The position numbers were made by a program, and so were the translations under genes. A stretch of 64,000 nt of DNA from Flectonema sp. DT1601 (taxonomy: Eukaryota; Euglenozoa; Diplonemea; Diplonemida; Diplonemidae). Below are positions 43,417 to 57,205 of this stretch, in pieces; position 1 is the first letter of the stretch; each line of letters begins with the position of its first letter. The stretch is from positions 372,001 to 436,000 of the forward strand of contig OZ025828.1 of the NCBI GenBank assembly GCA_964019425.1, given 5' to 3'. The notes beneath the pieces were generated by a model that worked only from the letters and a program-made list of their open reading frames with translations, did not search any database and had not been told where the DNA came from.

Positions 43417-44621
43417 ATATTTGAAGAAAAGAAAGAAGAAAAAAAAAAAAAAAAAAACAAGCGGAATTGATCATAATGGGTGGCAGGGGTTGATATAACT
43501 TCATTTGAAAATTCTTCTTTTTTAATTTCTTTTTTTTTGAAATTTTTTTTTTTTATTTAACAGGAGTTAAGATCACTTACATGAGTTAACACAACACAGA
43601 TACGAGAGTAGCAAACTGAGGTAACACTACCAATTCAACAAAAAATAATCAGGATCGGACACAAGGAGGAGAGTTCATTCTACCTCTCACTGTCCTTGCT
43701 GGTATCTTAAGTGTCTTGGTATCTCTTTTGTGTCGGTATCTCGGAAGTGCTGGTATCTCGTATGTGCGTTGGTATCTCTTGCGTGTTGGTATCTCTTGCA
43801 CATAAGAAAAAATATTGAGTTAACATGATCAGTTTTATTTAAAAATTAGAGACAGACCGGAACTATTTGAAAATAAAATGTAGATGGGAAACAGTGAAAA
43901 TTAAAATGAATGATAAAATTAAATGAGATTTATGACATAACAGACCAGATAGAGAGTAATAAAGGGAAAAGGAAAACGGAAAGGGTTCATTCACTTAGTT
44001 AAAGTTAAGACCGATTAGTCAGTTTAAGGTCTTGACTAGGACCAACAAAAAAAAAAAAAAAATAAATAAATAACGATCAAGCTGAGCTGATCTTGTTTTT
44101 ATTAAAATAAGGGGAGCGGGAGGGATGGAAGGAATAAAGGAAAAAAAAAAGAAAAGGTCGATCAATTGGATCTGGTCGTCGAGAAGAAGAAGACAATTAT
44201 TTTAAAGGTCGATCGGCATAGCCGATCGTTGAGAAAAATAACCAGATATAAATACAATCAGTTTAAATAAAAAAAAAAATAAATAAAAAAATAAAAAAAG
44301 TTTAACGATCAAGCTGAGCTGATCTTGTTTTTATTAAAATAAGGGGAGCGGGAGGGATGGAAGGAATAAAGGAAAAAAAAGAAAAGGTCGATCAATTGGA
44401 TCTGATCGTCGAGAAGAAGAAAACAATTATTTTTTAAAAAAAAATTGATCGGTATAGCCGATCGTTGAGAAAAGAACAGATATAAATACAATCGGTTTTG
44501 GTGATCGACGAGTGGAGCGATCACTTGACAAGAAGGAAAAAAGAAAGGACCGATTAATTGGGGCTTTGGTTGTATTCCCAAGGCATGTTTTTTTTTTTTT
44601 TTTTTTTTATTATTATTCATT

Positions 44622-44653
<32 letters not shown>

Positions 44654-44838
44654 CAATAATCACATTTTGTTCAAAAATATTTCATATTAGAGTAAAAGAA
44701 AAAGAAAAAAAGAAATAAGAGAAAAAAAAAAAAAACCATTGCTGGCCCCCTCACCACTCATAGAGGATGAGGAGGCCAGTAAGGCGTCACTCAAATCTAT
44801 GCCAAGCCTTGGGAACTTGGATTGGGGTTTAGACCATT
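43417..44838 (+). repeat. Block Z (copy 2)
   Basis: Same content as 22771-24192, including the GGTATCTC minisatellite (43702-43806) and the 232-bp duplication. Confidence 0.75.
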
Positions 44839-45136
44839 TACAATTAACAATTAACAATTAACCTGATTAACGTTATGATCTGACGGACATAAACATATCG
44901 ACAAAATAATACAAATAAATAAATACTAATAGAAACTAGAACTTAGCAATCGTCATCTAAAGAGATTCTTCTGCGATCATGAAAGTTCGTTGAGGTTGGA
45001 GTTCGCTTTTTTTTTTTTTTGATAAGCGCTCAAACCAATTACAATTAACAATTAATCTGATTGACGTTATGATCGGACAGACATAAACATATCGACAAAA
45101 TAATACAAATAATTTAATACTAATAGAAACTAGAAC
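44839..45136 (-). repeat. LINE-A 3' tail, duplicated (copy 2)
   Basis: Same doubled tail as 24193-24490. Confidence 0.7.
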
Positions 45137-47272
45137 TTAGCAATCGTCATCTAAAAAGATTCTTCTGCGATCATGAGGATTCGTTGAAGGTGGAGTTCGC
45201 TTTTTTTGTGATAGGCGCTCCCTCGGACGCTTTGGGGTCTCATTTTCTTCTTGCGCTTCCTTTTCGGGTGGGTTAAAACCATTTGCCCATGTTTGTAACT
45301 GAAATTTGAGAGCTCTGTTTTGGTCTTTTGCCAAATAGAGTTGCTCAGAGAGCTCACTGGCCATCTCCATCAACAACATGGAATGATCCAGTTGTTCTTT
45401 ATGGATAGTCTTCTGTTGATAGCTCAACTCGGAGCATCGACGTTGCTCTTCCACTAGTTTTTCCGAGAGCAGCGCCACTTTCTCATTTGTCTGGAGAGAG
45501 TCACTTACCGCTTGACAGTAGTTGTCCAGTAAATCGAGTCTACCTTCGGACCATTGCCTCGCAATAGGTGAATCTTCCGTCGATGAGGTCGCCGCACTGT
45601 CTTTTTCTTGTTCCGTTTGAGCAGAAGACGATACCAGTAGTCTACTTTGAGACAGTTCAGAAGGGAACGTGATCAATGGAGAATGAGGTTTAAAAAAAAA
45701 GGAAAGACGGGGTTTGGGAGTCCAGGAGTAATAGGTTGTTGCGATGAGAGGGAGTCGATAATTCTTTACCGTGGACGTTGATTCGAATAAAAAAGGGGGT
45801 GTTGGGGAAAATTGTTGGGAAAAATGGGACAGTTGAGGGCCAGCACGCAATGTTGCGACCTCTTGTTGAGACAAATAGAGTTGAATTTTTGTTCCAGTTT
45901 CATCCCTACACTTAGATTCTAATTCATTGTTTAATAGAATGAACCTTTGTTGTAAGTTGAAATAAAACATTTCAGCGTGGTCCGCTCTTTGTGATTGTCG
46001 CGCCAGCTCGCTCGTCCTTTTTTCCTCCAGAGAGTTAGTTCTTTGAACTAATGAGAGAAGAGAACTTTTCACTAAATCACATTCAGCGATCAGGTGTTGA
46101 TTCTCTTTTTCCAATAGTTCACGTTTTTTCTGTTCCGTTTCTACGTTAAAGACAGATGGGGGTGCGGATAGATTTAAAGGGAGTGGGCTGTGAGATACAC
46201 TCTCGGCGGCCCGTTGTTTGGATGCTTTGTTCTCAATAGACAATCCATTCAGTAGCTGCTTGTCATTCTCAAGGGAGGCTGACATCGCATTAAAGTAAAA
46301 TAAAAATAGAACATAAAACATTCGTTCTTTCATTTGTTCTAGTTCGTTTTCTAAAATCTGGCATTTCAAGGAAAGTTTCAGCCTTAATCTTCCTTCTTTT
46401 TTATTGTACAAGGGGGTTTGGGAACCCATGTCAGATTGACTTCTTATCACTATAGCGAAATCAGCAGGAAGTGTTTGCGATCCCGTTGACATGAGTTCAG
46501 GTGGGGAATTCTGGAGAGAGATGGAAGAAATAGAAGAGAATGACAAGGAGAGTCCAGTGAGCTCATCCTCATCTAACAAAAAAGAAGGGGCCGGGGAGGA
46601 AGAAGAACCATTGGCAATGAGTAGAATAGAAAGAGCCGATGCGTAACAAGTTTGCCAGATAAAACATTTCTCAAGCCACGATCTTTCAATGGTGAGCTTT
46701 TCGATCGTTTTCAGTTTTGTTACTTTGTGGATTTTGACTTCTTCCACAGGGAAGATTTCTTTACCATCTTTTATAAAACTTGCGGTGGCAGGTTCTTCTT
46801 TAATGCTGCGCATTAGTGGTCTTGAATGCCACGTGGGGAGGTTCCTCGTCTGGAACAGAACATATGAGCACTGTCTGGCGATTCTGGTGCATTCACAAAA
46901 TAAAGCTTTTGTTGATGCTAAAGGTGAACCGATGTGACGTGTCCAGATGTTCAGCTGGTCCATGCAGATGTTTCCTCGTACGCCAACTTCAATAGTAAAA
47001 ATGTTACAGTCGAAGCCATTAGCGATGATCGAGTCTCTTAGCTTTAGGTATTTCTTTTCCTTTAAGACATGAGAGGTTTCGAAACGATCTTCATTTGGAC
47101 ACGTCAGCTCCAGAATCAGTGCTCTTTTCGCAAAAAAAGAATAAATAAAAATGTCTGGTCTTAGAGAGGACGAGACATGGCACACTTCAAGAGGAACAAT
47201 TAGGCGGTTATCACCGACATCGTCGAGGATGACCCAATCATTCGCTAGTGAGAGTTCGCCTGTCTCTTTAGA
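45137..47272 (-). pseudogene. LINE-A endonuclease and extension, inverted (copy 2)
   Basis: Identical translation to 24491-26626: endonuclease (RPD, LELTCP, KEKKY) and uninterrupted ~550-residue extension. Confidence 0.85.
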
Positions 47273-48200
47273 GTCGAGACGCTATATAAACAAGCGCAAT
47301 CAATTAAACTAGACATACTCAGATCCTCACAGGACTCTGACATGCACGGTGTCTACAATGTTATTATGGAGAAATCGTCCAATTGGTCGAAAAAGTTTTC
47401 AGCTTCTGCTGAATGGGAGCGCCTTATTAAGTTTTTTTCTTACCGTTCTCTCGCGAAGCAATCAGCTGGTCTTGGTCACCGATTGCGCGATCTACGTACT
47501 ACTCGCCCCGATCTCCTTAAGCGTTTTGAAGTGGAAGCCACAGATGAACTACTGAACTCTTTGAATAAATTACAAGTCCAAGGACAGTGGAAGGAGTGGT
47601 CTAAATGTATGATAAACGATTTCACCTGGAATAAGGTACTTAGGGAGGGAAATCCTGCCTATATCTCATTTCAACTGAAAGCGGTTACAAACACCCTCCC
47701 CTCACAAGATAATTTAAAGAGGTGGAACATCACCAACGTGGACCAAAATTGTGTATTGTGTGGCAAAGTGAATCCTACCCTCAGGCATGTCTTAACAGGC
47801 TGTCCTGTCTCTTTAACACAAGGGAGGTTCACGTGGCGTCATGACAGCGTTCTAAAACGCATTGTTATCTTCTTGGAAGAGTTGATAATAAAAGCCAACA
47901 AAAGAAAAGAAAACCTCCCGCCTCCCTCTAAAACTTTTTTAAAAACAGGGGAAAATAAACCCCTAGAAAGAATTTCTAAAGAGACAGGCGAACTTTCACT
48001 AGCGAATGATTGGGTCATCCTCGACGATGTCGGTGATAACCGCCTAATTGTTCCTCTTGAAGTGTGCCATGTCTCGTCCTCTCTAAGACCAGACATTTTT
48101 ATTTATTCTTTTTTTGCGAAAAGAGCACTGATTCTGGAGCTGACGTGTCCAAATGAAGATCGTTTCGAAACCTCTCATGTCTTAAAGGAAAAGAAATACC
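47273..48200 (+). pseudogene. LINE-A C-terminal half, 5' part, broken by E1.5 array
   Basis: Matches 26627-27554: linker, CCHC knuckle and the nuclease up to KEKKY. At 48201 the E1.5 array takes over, ending the frame two codons later (288 codons from ATG 47342). The rest resumes at 54668. Confidence 0.85.
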
Positions 48201-51200
48201 ATTTGTAGTTCATAGTTTACCTTTGATTTTATAACTTCACATAGGGTACTATGAACGATGAGAGATCCAGTGGGATCACTCAGGGTCTAGTAGAGACCAC
48301 CAATGTTGTGCGTTGATAGGCAAGGTGACCAACCTTGACATTCTTTCTTTTCTCTCCTGTTGTGACAAACACAAAATACACACACAGCTTACAGTGTGTT
48401 CTTTGTGTATGTTTTCTTCAGGTGTGAGTAGTTTTTTTGTTCTTGCTCTTCAGGGAGGGCCTTAGCCAAAAGCTAACAGTCCAAATCTCACCTGGTAAAC
48501 TCAACTCAGTCTTTGTCAGTATTGGCATCAAACCTGTAATGGTTACATTAACTACCATTTCAACAGGTTATTTACTGAAATATTTGTTCTAAAAGTTGCT
48601 AAGTATCTCTCACTTAGAAATTTTTTTATTTTTTTATTTTCAGCTCAATTAGCTACAAAGTGTTTCTACTAAGTGTTTCTCACTTAGATTTTTTTTTTGC
48701 TTTTCAGCTCCTTAAAAGCTGCTAAGTATTTCTGCTAAGTGTTTCTCACTTAGAATCTTATTGTTATGTTCGTTTTCTATCCCTTCTCCTATCCCTTTTG
48801 TTCAAAAAAAGCGGGAGGAAATTCTCTCATTCATGCTAAGATGCACTCTGAACTTTGATTTTTTTGATCTGAGTGTGAGGGAATGACCTGTTAGTGCATT
48901 GGGCATAAGCTGGGCTGCAGTTTAGATGTCTTAGGTGTTAATAAGGGGTTCCTCTTAGCATTTTTCTTTGTTACCACCTTATGATTTTCTTGAAGAAAAA
49001 AAATAGAAGTCATAATGGTGCTTCCCTCTGGAAGGGTTGTAAGCCATGGTGTCCAACTAAATTAAAGGACAAGTCTGGGATAATCCCTGCCAGAGGGGCG
49101 AGTATTCTACCATGGTTGAAATACTCTGGCAACTGATCTTCAATTTTATGTTGTTTGTTAGCTGCTGGTGTATCTCGATCATGTGTTGATACTTGCATTT
49201 TTTTTTTTATTTGTAATCTTTTACTACAATAACTCTTGCAATTATCTTTTCTTTTTTATTCTCTATCTGTTCTGGTCTGTTTCTTCATTTTTTTACATTA
49301 ATAATTACATTTTGTTCAAAAAGAAAAAAAAAGAAAAAAGATTTCATATTAGAAACCAGGAAACTAGGTTAACACTTAGTTAAAATTAAGACCGGTTAGT
49401 CAGTTTAAGGTCTTGTCTAGGACCAACATTCTTGTTTAACTTCAGTTATATTCATTTTACTTTTTATTGTTTCCCATCTACTTTTTATTTTCTATTAGTT
49501 CTGGTCAGAAACTCCTGGGCAGCAAGAAGGAAAGTAGTTAAGTACTTCTGGGTGTTTGGCATCACCCCCCATAGTGAGCAAGTACAACAGGTAGCATTGG
49601 TAGTCTGTTGATCCTGAGTGATCCCAGCTACAGTTTTGTTTTTCTTTCTTTTTTTTAGAAGAAGATCAGGACATTCAAGCACTGCTGGATAGTTGCTGAA
49701 TGCAGGGCCTGCCTGTGGCATTATAATAACAGGCTAAGTCATTTGTAGTTCATAGTTTACCTTTGATTTTATAACTTCACATAGGGTACTATGAACGATG
49801 AGAGATCCAGTGGGATCACTCAGGGTCTAGTAGAGACCACCAATGTTGTGCGTTGATAGGCAAGGTGACCAACCTTGACATTCTTTCTTTTCTCTCCTGT
49901 TGTGACAAACACAAAATACACACACAGCTTACAGTGTGTTCTTTGTGTATGTTTTCTTCAGGTGTGAGTAGTTTTTTTGTTCTTGCTCTTCAGGGAGGGC
50001 CTTAGCCAAAAGCTAACAGTCCAAATCTCACCTGGTAAACTCAACTCAGTCTTTGTCAGTATTGGCATCAAACCTGTAATGGTTACATTAACTACCATTT
50101 CAACAGGTTATTTACTGAAATATTTGTTCTAAAAGTTGCTAAGTATCTCTCACTTAGAAATTTTTTTATTTTTTTATTTTCAGCTCAATTAGCTACAAAG
50201 TGTTTCTACTAAGTGTTTCTCACTTAGATTTTTTTTTTGCTTTTCAGCTCCTTAAAAGCTGCTAAGTATTTCTGCTAAGTGTTTCTCACTTAGAATCTTA
50301 TTGTTATGTTCGTTTTCTATCCCTTCTCCTATCCCTTTTGTTCAAAAAAAGCGGGAGGAAATTCTCTCATTCATGCTAAGATGCACTCTGAACTTTGATT
50401 TTTTTGATCTGAGTGTGAGGGAATGACCTGTTAGTGCATTGGGCATAAGCTGGGCTGCAGTTTAGATGTCTTAGGTGTTAATAAGGGGTTCCTCTTAGCA
50501 TTTTTCTTTGTTACCACCTTATGATTTTCTTGAAGAAAAAAAATAGAAGTCATAATGGTGCTTCCCTCTGGAAGGGTTGTAAGCCATGGTGTCCAACTAA
50601 ATTAAAGGACAAGTCTGGGATAATCCCTGCCAGAGGGGCGAGTATTCTACCATGGTTGAAATACTCTGGCAACTGATCTTCAATTTTATGTTGTTTGTTA
50701 GCTGCTGGTGTATCTCGATCATGTGTTGATACTTGCATTTTTTTTTTTATTTGTAATCTTTTACTACAATAACTCTTGCAATTATCTTTTCTTTTTTATT
50801 CTCTATCTGTTCTGGTCTGTTTCTTCATTTTTTTACATTAATAATTACATTTTGTTCAAAAAGAAAAAAAAAGAAAAAAGATTTCATATTAGAAACCAGG
50901 AAACTAGGTTAACACTTAGTTAAAATTAAGACCGGTTAGTCAGTTTAAGGTCTTGTCTAGGACCAACATTCTTGTTTAACTTCAGTTATATTCATTTTAC
51001 TTTTTATTGTTTCCCATCTACTTTTTATTTTCTATTAGTTCTGGTCAGAAACTCCTGGGCAGCAAGAAGGAAAGTAGTTAAGTACTTCTGGGTGTTTGGC
51101 ATCACCCCCCATAGTGAGCAAGTACAACAGGTAGCATTGGTAGTCTGTTGATCCTGAGTGATCCCAGCTACAGTTTTGTTTTTCTTTCTTTTTTTTAGAA

Positions 51201-54200
51201 GAAGATCAGGACATTCAAGCACTGCTGGATAGTTGCTGAATGCAGGGCCTGCCTGTGGCATTATAATAACAGGCTAAGTCATTTGTAGTTCATAGTTTAC
51301 CTTTGATTTTATAACTTCACATAGGGTACTATGAACGATGAGAGATCCAGTGGGATCACTCAGGGTCTAGTAGAGACCACCAATGTTGTGCGTTGATAGG
51401 CAAGGTGACCAACCTTGACATTCTTTCTTTTCTCTCCTGTTGTGACAAACACAAAATACACACACAGCTTACAGTGTGTTCTTTGTGTATGTTTTCTTCA
51501 GGTGTGAGTAGTTTTTTTGTTCTTGCTCTTCAGGGAGGGCCTTAGCCAAAAGCTAACAGTCCAAATCTCACCTGGTAAACTCAACTCAGTCTTTGTCAGT
51601 ATTGGCATCAAACCTGTAATGGTTACATTAACTACCATTTCAACAGGTTATTTACTGAAATATTTGTTCTAAAAGTTGCTAAGTATCTCTCACTTAGAAA
51701 TTTTTTTATTTTTTTATTTTCAGCTCAATTAGCTACAAAGTGTTTCTACTAAGTGTTTCTCACTTAGATTTTTTTTTTGCTTTTCAGCTCCTTAAAAGCT
51801 GCTAAGTATTTCTGCTAAGTGTTTCTCACTTAGAATCTTATTGTTATGTTCGTTTTCTATCCCTTCTCCTATCCCTTTTGTTCAAAAAAAGCGGGAGGAA
51901 ATTCTCTCATTCATGCTAAGATGCACTCTGAACTTTGATTTTTTTGATCTGAGTGTGAGGGAATGACCTGTTAGTGCATTGGGCATAAGCTGGGCTGCAG
52001 TTTAGATGTCTTAGGTGTTAATAAGGGGTTCCTCTTAGCATTTTTCTTTGTTACCACCTTATGATTTTCTTGAAGAAAAAAAATAGAAGTCATAATGGTG
52101 CTTCCCTCTGGAAGGGTTGTAAGCCATGGTGTCCAACTAAATTAAAGGACAAGTCTGGGATAATCCCTGCCAGAGGGGCGAGTATTCTACCATGGTTGAA
52201 ATACTCTGGCAACTGATCTTCAATTTTATGTTGTTTGTTAGCTGCTGGTGTATCTCGATCATGTGTTGATACTTGCATTTTTTTTTTTATTTGTAATCTT
52301 TTACTACAATAACTCTTGCAATTATCTTTTCTTTTTTATTCTCTATCTGTTCTGGTCTGTTTCTTCATTTTTTTACATTAATAATTACATTTTGTTCAAA
52401 AAGAAAAAAAAAGAAAAAAGATTTCATATTAGAAACCAGGAAACTAGGTTAACACTTAGTTAAAATTAAGACCGGTTAGTCAGTTTAAGGTCTTGTCTAG
52501 GACCAACATTCTTGTTTAACTTCAGTTATATTCATTTTACTTTTTATTGTTTCCCATCTACTTTTTATTTTCTATTAGTTCTGGTCAGAAACTCCTGGGC
52601 AGCAAGAAGGAAAGTAGTTAAGTACTTCTGGGTGTTTGGCATCACCCCCCATAGTGAGCAAGTACAACAGGTAGCATTGGTAGTCTGTTGATCCTGAGTG
52701 ATCCCAGCTACAGTTTTGTTTTTCTTTCTTTTTTTTAGAAGAAGATCAGGACATTCAAGCACTGCTGGATAGTTGCTGAATGCAGGGCCTGCCTGTGGCA
52801 TTATAATAACAGGCTAAGTCATTTGTAGTTCATAGTTTACCTTTGATTTTATAACTTCACATAGGGTACTATGAACGATGAGAGATCCAGTGGGATCACT
52901 CAGGGTCTAGTAGAGACCACCAATGTTGTGCGTTGATAGGCAAGGTGACCAACCTTGACATTCTTTCTTTTCTCTCCTGTTGTGACAAACACAAAATACA
53001 CACACAGCTTACAGTGTGTTCTTTGTGTATGTTTTCTTCAGGTGTGAGTAGTTTTTTTGTTCTTGCTCTTCAGGGAGGGCCTTAGCCAAAAGCTAACAGT
53101 CCAAATCTCACCTGGTAAACTCAACTCAGTCTTTGTCAGTATTGGCATCAAACCTGTAATGGTTACATTAACTACCATTTCAACAGGTTATTTACTGAAA
53201 TATTTGTTCTAAAAGTTGCTAAGTATCTCTCACTTAGAAATTTTTTTATTTTTTTATTTTCAGCTCAATTAGCTACAAAGTGTTTCTACTAAGTGTTTCT
53301 CACTTAGATTTTTTTTTTGCTTTTCAGCTCCTTAAAAGCTGCTAAGTATTTCTGCTAAGTGTTTCTCACTTAGAATCTTATTGTTATGTTCGTTTTCTAT
53401 CCCTTCTCCTATCCCTTTTGTTCAAAAAAAGCGGGAGGAAATTCTCTCATTCATGCTAAGATGCACTCTGAACTTTGATTTTTTTGATCTGAGTGTGAGG
53501 GAATGACCTGTTAGTGCATTGGGCATAAGCTGGGCTGCAGTTTAGATGTCTTAGGTGTTAATAAGGGGTTCCTCTTAGCATTTTTCTTTGTTACCACCTT
53601 ATGATTTTCTTGAAGAAAAAAAATAGAAGTCATAATGGTGCTTCCCTCTGGAAGGGTTGTAAGCCATGGTGTCCAACTAAATTAAAGGACAAGTCTGGGA
53701 TAATCCCTGCCAGAGGGGCGAGTATTCTACCATGGTTGAAATACTCTGGCAACTGATCTTCAATTTTATGTTGTTTGTTAGCTGCTGGTGTATCTCGATC
53801 ATGTGTTGATACTTGCATTTTTTTTTTTATTTGTAATCTTTTACTACAATAACTCTTGCAATTATCTTTTCTTTTTTATTCTCTATCTGTTCTGGTCTGT
53901 TTCTTCATTTTTTTACATTAATAATTACATTTTGTTCAAAAAGAAAAAAAAAGAAAAAAGATTTCATATTAGAAACCAGGAAACTAGGTTAACACTTAGT
54001 TAAAATTAAGACCGGTTAGTCAGTTTAAGGTCTTGTCTAGGACCAACATTCTTGTTTAACTTCAGTTATATTCATTTTACTTTTTATTGTTTCCCATCTA
54101 CTTTTTATTTTCTATTAGTTCTGGTCAGAAACTCCTGGGCAGCAAGAAGGAAAGTAGTTAAGTACTTCTGGGTGTTTGGCATCACCCCCCATAGTGAGCA

Positions 54201-54667
54201 AGTACAACAGGTAGCATTGGTAGTCTGTTGATCCTGAGTGATCCCAGCTACAGTTTTGTTTTTCTTTCTTTTTTTTAGAAGAAGATCAGGACATTCAAGC
54301 ACTGCTGGATAGTTGCTGAATGCAGGGCCTGCCTGTGGCATTATAATAACAGGCTAAGTCATTTGTAGTTCATAGTTTACCTTTGATTTTATAACTTCAC
54401 ATAGGGTACTATGAACGATGAGAGATCCAGTGGGATCACTCAGGGTCTAGTAGAGACCACCAATGTTGTGCGTTGATAGGCAAGGTGACCAACCTTGACA
54501 TTCTTTCTTTTCTCTCCTGTTGTGACAAACACAAAATACACACACAGCTTACAGTGTGTTCTTTGTGTATGTTTTCTTCAGGTGTGAGTAGTTTTTTTGT
54601 TCTTGCTCTTCAGGGAGGGCCTTAGCCAAAAGCTAACAGTCCAAATCTCACCTGGTAAACTCAACTC
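48201..54667 (-). repeat. Tandem E1.5 array, four 1540-bp units plus 307 bp
   Basis: ATTTGTAGTTCATAG recurs at 48201, 49741, 51281, 52821 and 54361, exactly 1540 bp apart, with no difference that I can find. Read on the minus strand the array starts at the fixed terminus GAGTTGAGTTTACCAGG (54667) and ends 307 bp into a fifth unit. These units have a variant terminus (TTTACCAGG, giving CCTG|GTAAAC on the plus strand) and slightly longer inserts than the 1523-bp type. The array interrupts LINE-A between two bases of ...ATACC(T)AAAG. Each unit keeps both short frames (e.g. minus 49198-49010 and 49721-49485). Confidence 0.9.
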
Positions 54668-56000
54668 AAAGCTAAGAGACTCGATCATCGCTAATGGCTT
54701 CGACTGTAACATTTTTACTATTGAAGTTGGCGTACGAGGAAACATCTGCATGGACCAGCTGAACATCTGGACACGTCACATCGGTTCACCTTTAGCACCA
54801 ACAAAAGCTTTATTTTGTGAATGCACCAGAATCGCCAGACAGTGCTCATATGTTCTGTTCCAGACGAGGAACCTCCCCACGTGGCATTCAAGACCTCTAA
54901 TGCGCAGCATTAAAGAAGAACCTGCCACTGCAAGTTTTATAAAAGATGGTAAAGAAATCTTCCCTGTAGAAGAAGTCAAAATCCACAAAGTAACAAAACT
55001 GAAAACGATCGAAAAGCTCACCATTGAAAGATCGTGGCTTGAGAAATGTTTTATCTGGCAAACTTGTTACGCATCGGCTCTTTCTATTCTACTTATTGCC
55101 AATGGGTCTTCCTCCCCGGCCCCTTCTGTTTTGTTAGATGAGGATGAGCTCACTGGACTCTCCTTGTCATTCTCTTCTATTTCTTCCATCTCTTTCCAGA
55201 CTCCCCCACCTGAACTCATGTCAACGGGATCGCAAACACTCCCTACTGATTTTGCTATGGTGTTAAGATGTCAATCTGACATTGGTTCTCAAACCCCCTT
55301 GTACAAAGAAAAAAAAGGAAGATTAAGGCTGAAACTTTCCTTGAAATGCCAGATTTTAGAAAACAAATTAGAACAAATGAAAGAACGAATTTTTTATGTT
55401 CTATTTTTATTTTACTTTAATGCGATGTCAGCCTCCCTCGAGAAAGACAAGCAGTTACTAAACGGATTACCTGTTGAGATCAAAGCTACCAACCAGGATC
55501 CATCCTCACTTCCTCCTGCGCCCCCTGTTTTAATTATTGAAAAAGATAGAAAAGAATATGAACTTCTGGAAGGAGTAATTCAACGGTTAACAGTAGAACG
55601 CGATGAATCGAAGACTTCTCTTTCCGCACTAGTTCGTCAATATGACTTAGTGGAAGATTACAGGAAACGTGAGCTCGCAAATCTGACTCAGAAAGCAGAC
55701 CTATCGGAAATGGCGCTTTTCAATTACCATCAAAGGTTTGTTCTTCTGTCGAACGAATTGGAGACCAAATGTAATGAGGAAAGAGAAAGTAAAATAAGAC
55801 TTTTCTATACTCAACAGGAGGTCGAGAGTTTGCGTGCCGCACGTCCCCACATGACCCACTTTAGTCAACAAGTTTCCCCCCGATCCCCTATTTTGTATGA
55901 ATCTGTTGCTATGATGAAGATAGCAAAGAACTACCTCTCGCTCTTTACAACTACGAGTAGTCTTTTTAGCCTCAATTCCTCCGACAATGCCGCAGAGTGA
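54668..56000 (+). pseudogene. LINE-A C-terminal half, 3' part, after the E1.5 array
   Basis: Resumes the interrupted nuclease at KLRDSIIANG and runs through the extension to 56000. A frame open from 54597 begins in E1.5 and reads through the junction without a stop, but its first residues are E1.5-derived. Sequence equals 27556-28888. Confidence 0.85.
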
Positions 56001-56520
56001 AGCTCTCGACCGCACGCCGACCAAGATTTTACGACAAGAGAGCCACGTTATCTCCGTTAAAGAGAATACACCTATTGCGAGACAATGGTCCGAGGGTAGG
56101 ATTGACTTACTCGAGAACTACTGTCGAGCAGTAGATGACTCTCTCGAAACAAACGAGAAAGCGGCAGAGCTCTCAGAACAACTTTTGGATGCCCAACTTC
56201 GCCTCTCGGAGCTGAATCACCAACGGTGTACAACTCACGCAGAGCAGCTTGAGCAATCCATGATGTTAACGGGACTGGCGAGCGATTTAAATGCTCAACT
56301 CGCCTTGGCACGGTCTCAAATTGCGGCCCTGAAGTTCCAATTAGCTTCATGGGCAGAAGGTTTGAGTCCGCCAGACACAGAAGAACATGAGGAAATTGAA
56401 ACTCCGCCGAGAAAGTCTGAGCGTTCAACTCTGAAAAAACGGACCCCTCCATCAAGATATCGTTATAATCGAAGGAGATGTTCTGCTGATGACGTTCACG
56501 GTGACTCCACCCCCTTGTAA
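55987..56520 (+). CDS. LINE-A extension, terminal part in a second frame (copy 2)
   Basis: Same 177 codons and same 14-nt overlap as at 28875, so the frame change predates the duplication. Confidence 0.7.
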   Translation: MPQSEALDRTPTKILRQESHVISVKENTPIARQWSEGRIDLLENYCRAVDDSLETNEKAAELSEQLLDAQLRLSELNHQRCTTHAEQLEQSMMLTGLASDLNAQLALARSQIAALKFQLASWAEGLSPPDTEEHEEIETPPRKSERSTLKKRTPPSRYRYNRRRCSADDVHGDSTPL

Positions 56521-56571
56521 TTCTTTTTCCTTACTTTCACATCACTTTGTTTATTTAGTTTATTAGCTTAG

Positions 56572-56761
56572 AATTCGATAGAGTGGGAAGTAACGGACTG
56601 GGAGCTTTTGGCTCCTGCCCTATTCCCGATGTAAACTTTCTTTTTATTTTTTTTTTTTTTTTAACAGGCCCAGAGGGCGACAATGACTGTTGCTGACCAA
56701 GGAATAATATTCAAATGAATTTTCGTTTCAAAGAAACGAACAGAATTAAGAGAGAGGCAGA

Positions 56762-56795
<34 letters not shown>

Positions 56796-56886
56796 AAAAA
56801 AAAAATATGAAGAGGAAATAATCAAACATGAAAAAAATAAAAAAAAAAAAAATAAAATATAAATAAAAAACGTTGTATGAAAAAGG

Positions 56887-56918
<32 letters not shown>

Positions 56919-57130
56919 CCAGAAAAGGAAAGAGAAAATGAAAAGGTATAATATTATTGTGGGGATATGAGGGATAGCAGGGAGATGCTCTTTTTTTTTT
57001 TTTTTTTTTTTTCTTATTTATTATTTAAAAAAAGGAAACAATCAGTTTAGCGTCTCGATCAGGACGGAAAATAGAAATTAATCGACATAGTTGATCGATA
57101 GAAAAAAAAACAATGATAACATTGTTTATT

Positions 57131-57163
<33 letters not shown>

Positions 57164-57205
57164 TTTTTAATTATTTTAAAGAAAAAACAATCAGTTTAGC
57201 GTCTT
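56572..57205 (+). repeat. X copy 9, linker and S monomers
   Basis: Same order as 29460-30093. Confidence 0.8.
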
